Source: Spirochaetales bacterium (GTDB taxonomy: Bacteria > Spirochaetota > Spirochaetia > DSM-27196 > SLST01). From it: DNA of 6,370 nucleotides. Below the pieces are notes generated by a model, which was not told the origin of the DNA, made no database searches, and worked only from the letters and a program-made list of their open reading frames with translations. The translations under genes and the position numbers were made by a program. Shown piece by piece: positions 5,959 through 6,370 of this stretch; the stretch's first letter is position 1; each line of letters starts with the position of its first letter. The stretch lies in assembly GCA_007130265.1 (NCBI GenBank), contig SLST01000313.1, forward strand, positions 1 through 6,370. Reading direction: 5' to 3'.

Positions 5959-6369
5959 CTACTCGTCGAACGGATCGAGGACCCTAGCACCGGCGTTGCG
6001 GAAGTCGCGCGTGTCACGAGTCACGACCGTGAGGTCGTGCGTGAGGGCCGTGGCCGCAATGAGGCTGTCCTTGATGGGCATCGCGGTCCCGGTCGCTCGC
6101 AGGTCCGCAAGCAGTCGCGCCCAGCGCAGCCCGGTCTCCATCTGAAACGGAAGACAGCGGACCTTGACCACGCCGCTCTCGAACCAGTGCTCCAGTCTCG
6201 TCCGTCGAGCACCGGGAGGCAGGATGTCGATCCCGAACCGGATCTCTCCGACGATCACCGGGTCGACCGCGAGCTCCACCTGATTCCGGCGGAGCCAGCG
6301 CACGACTCGCTCAGCAGGATCGGGCTTCGTCGGCTCACTCAGGACGTTCGCGTCGACGAGGTACTTCAC
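5959..6369 (-). CDS. vapC: PIN-domain ribonuclease toxin (VapC/FitB type)
   Basis: This 136-residue protein covers the whole usual length of a VapC toxin, a Mg-dependent ribonuclease that typically cuts tRNA or rRNA and is held in check by a VapB-type antitoxin. The acidic active-site residues are present: D6 in YLVDANVLSE, E42 in GEIRFGI, D101 in IKDSLIAATA and D119 in VVTRDTRDF. The SE after the first Asp and the EIRFGI motif are common in the FitB-like branch. The start is GTG at 6369-6367, one base from the window edge. It places K-Y-L directly before the first catalytic strand as in relatives, but a further upstream start cannot be excluded. The antitoxin gene would normally lie just upstream and so outside the window. 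The gene converges on the ATPase gene with 26 bases between stops and no obvious terminator, and has no apparent functional link to the transporter. Confidence 0.88.
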   Translation of the reverse strand: MKYLVDANVLSEPTKPDPAERVVRWLRRNQVELAVDPVIVGEIRFGIDILPPGARRTRLEHWFESGVVKVRCLPFQMETGLRWARLLADLRATGTAMPIKDSLIAATALTHDLTVVTRDTRDFRNAGARVLDPFDE

Positions 6370-6370
6370 A

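Overview
The window is high-GC bacterial DNA with tightly packed genes. It carries seven protein genes, two of them cut by or touching the window edges, in a divergent arrangement around a short control region at about 3188-3310. No RNA gene, CRISPR array, insertion sequence or long repeat is visible. The organism cannot be named from this sequence. Strong G/C bias at third codon positions, GGAG-type ribosome binding sites and a periplasmic-type binding protein suggest a free-living Gram-negative-type bacterium.

Leftward (minus strand) from the control region: a sulfatase of the alkaline-phosphatase superfamily with the C-T-P-S-R formylglycine motif and no signal peptide (3187-1649). After a 180-base gap with a perfect hairpin comes an SDR-family protein with an intact cofactor-binding end but no catalytic Ser/Tyr/Lys (1468-725). 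Seven bases later a major facilitator transporter begins (717 to beyond base 1).

Rightward (plus strand): a complete three-gene ABC importer of the taurine/sulfonate/sulfate-ester class, in the order permease (3311-4090), substrate-binding protein (4105-5142), ATPase (5126-5932). The last two genes overlap by 17 bases, and the ATPase appears to start at TTG. A convergent PIN-domain toxin gene (vapC/fitB type) follows 26 bases later, with its GTG start at the right edge. Its antitoxin would lie outside the window.

Working model (inference): the importer brings a small organosulfur compound into the cell, the cytoplasmic sulfatase hydrolyses its sulfate ester, and the SDR-like protein and MFS transporter handle the organic product or a related ligand. 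This resembles known scavenging of sulfate esters by an ABC importer plus an intracellular sulfatase, with unusual partners. The single most unusual element is the SDR-like protein, in which all four positions of the classical Asn-Ser-Tyr-Lys tetrad are substituted. I do not see a wholly new kind of system.
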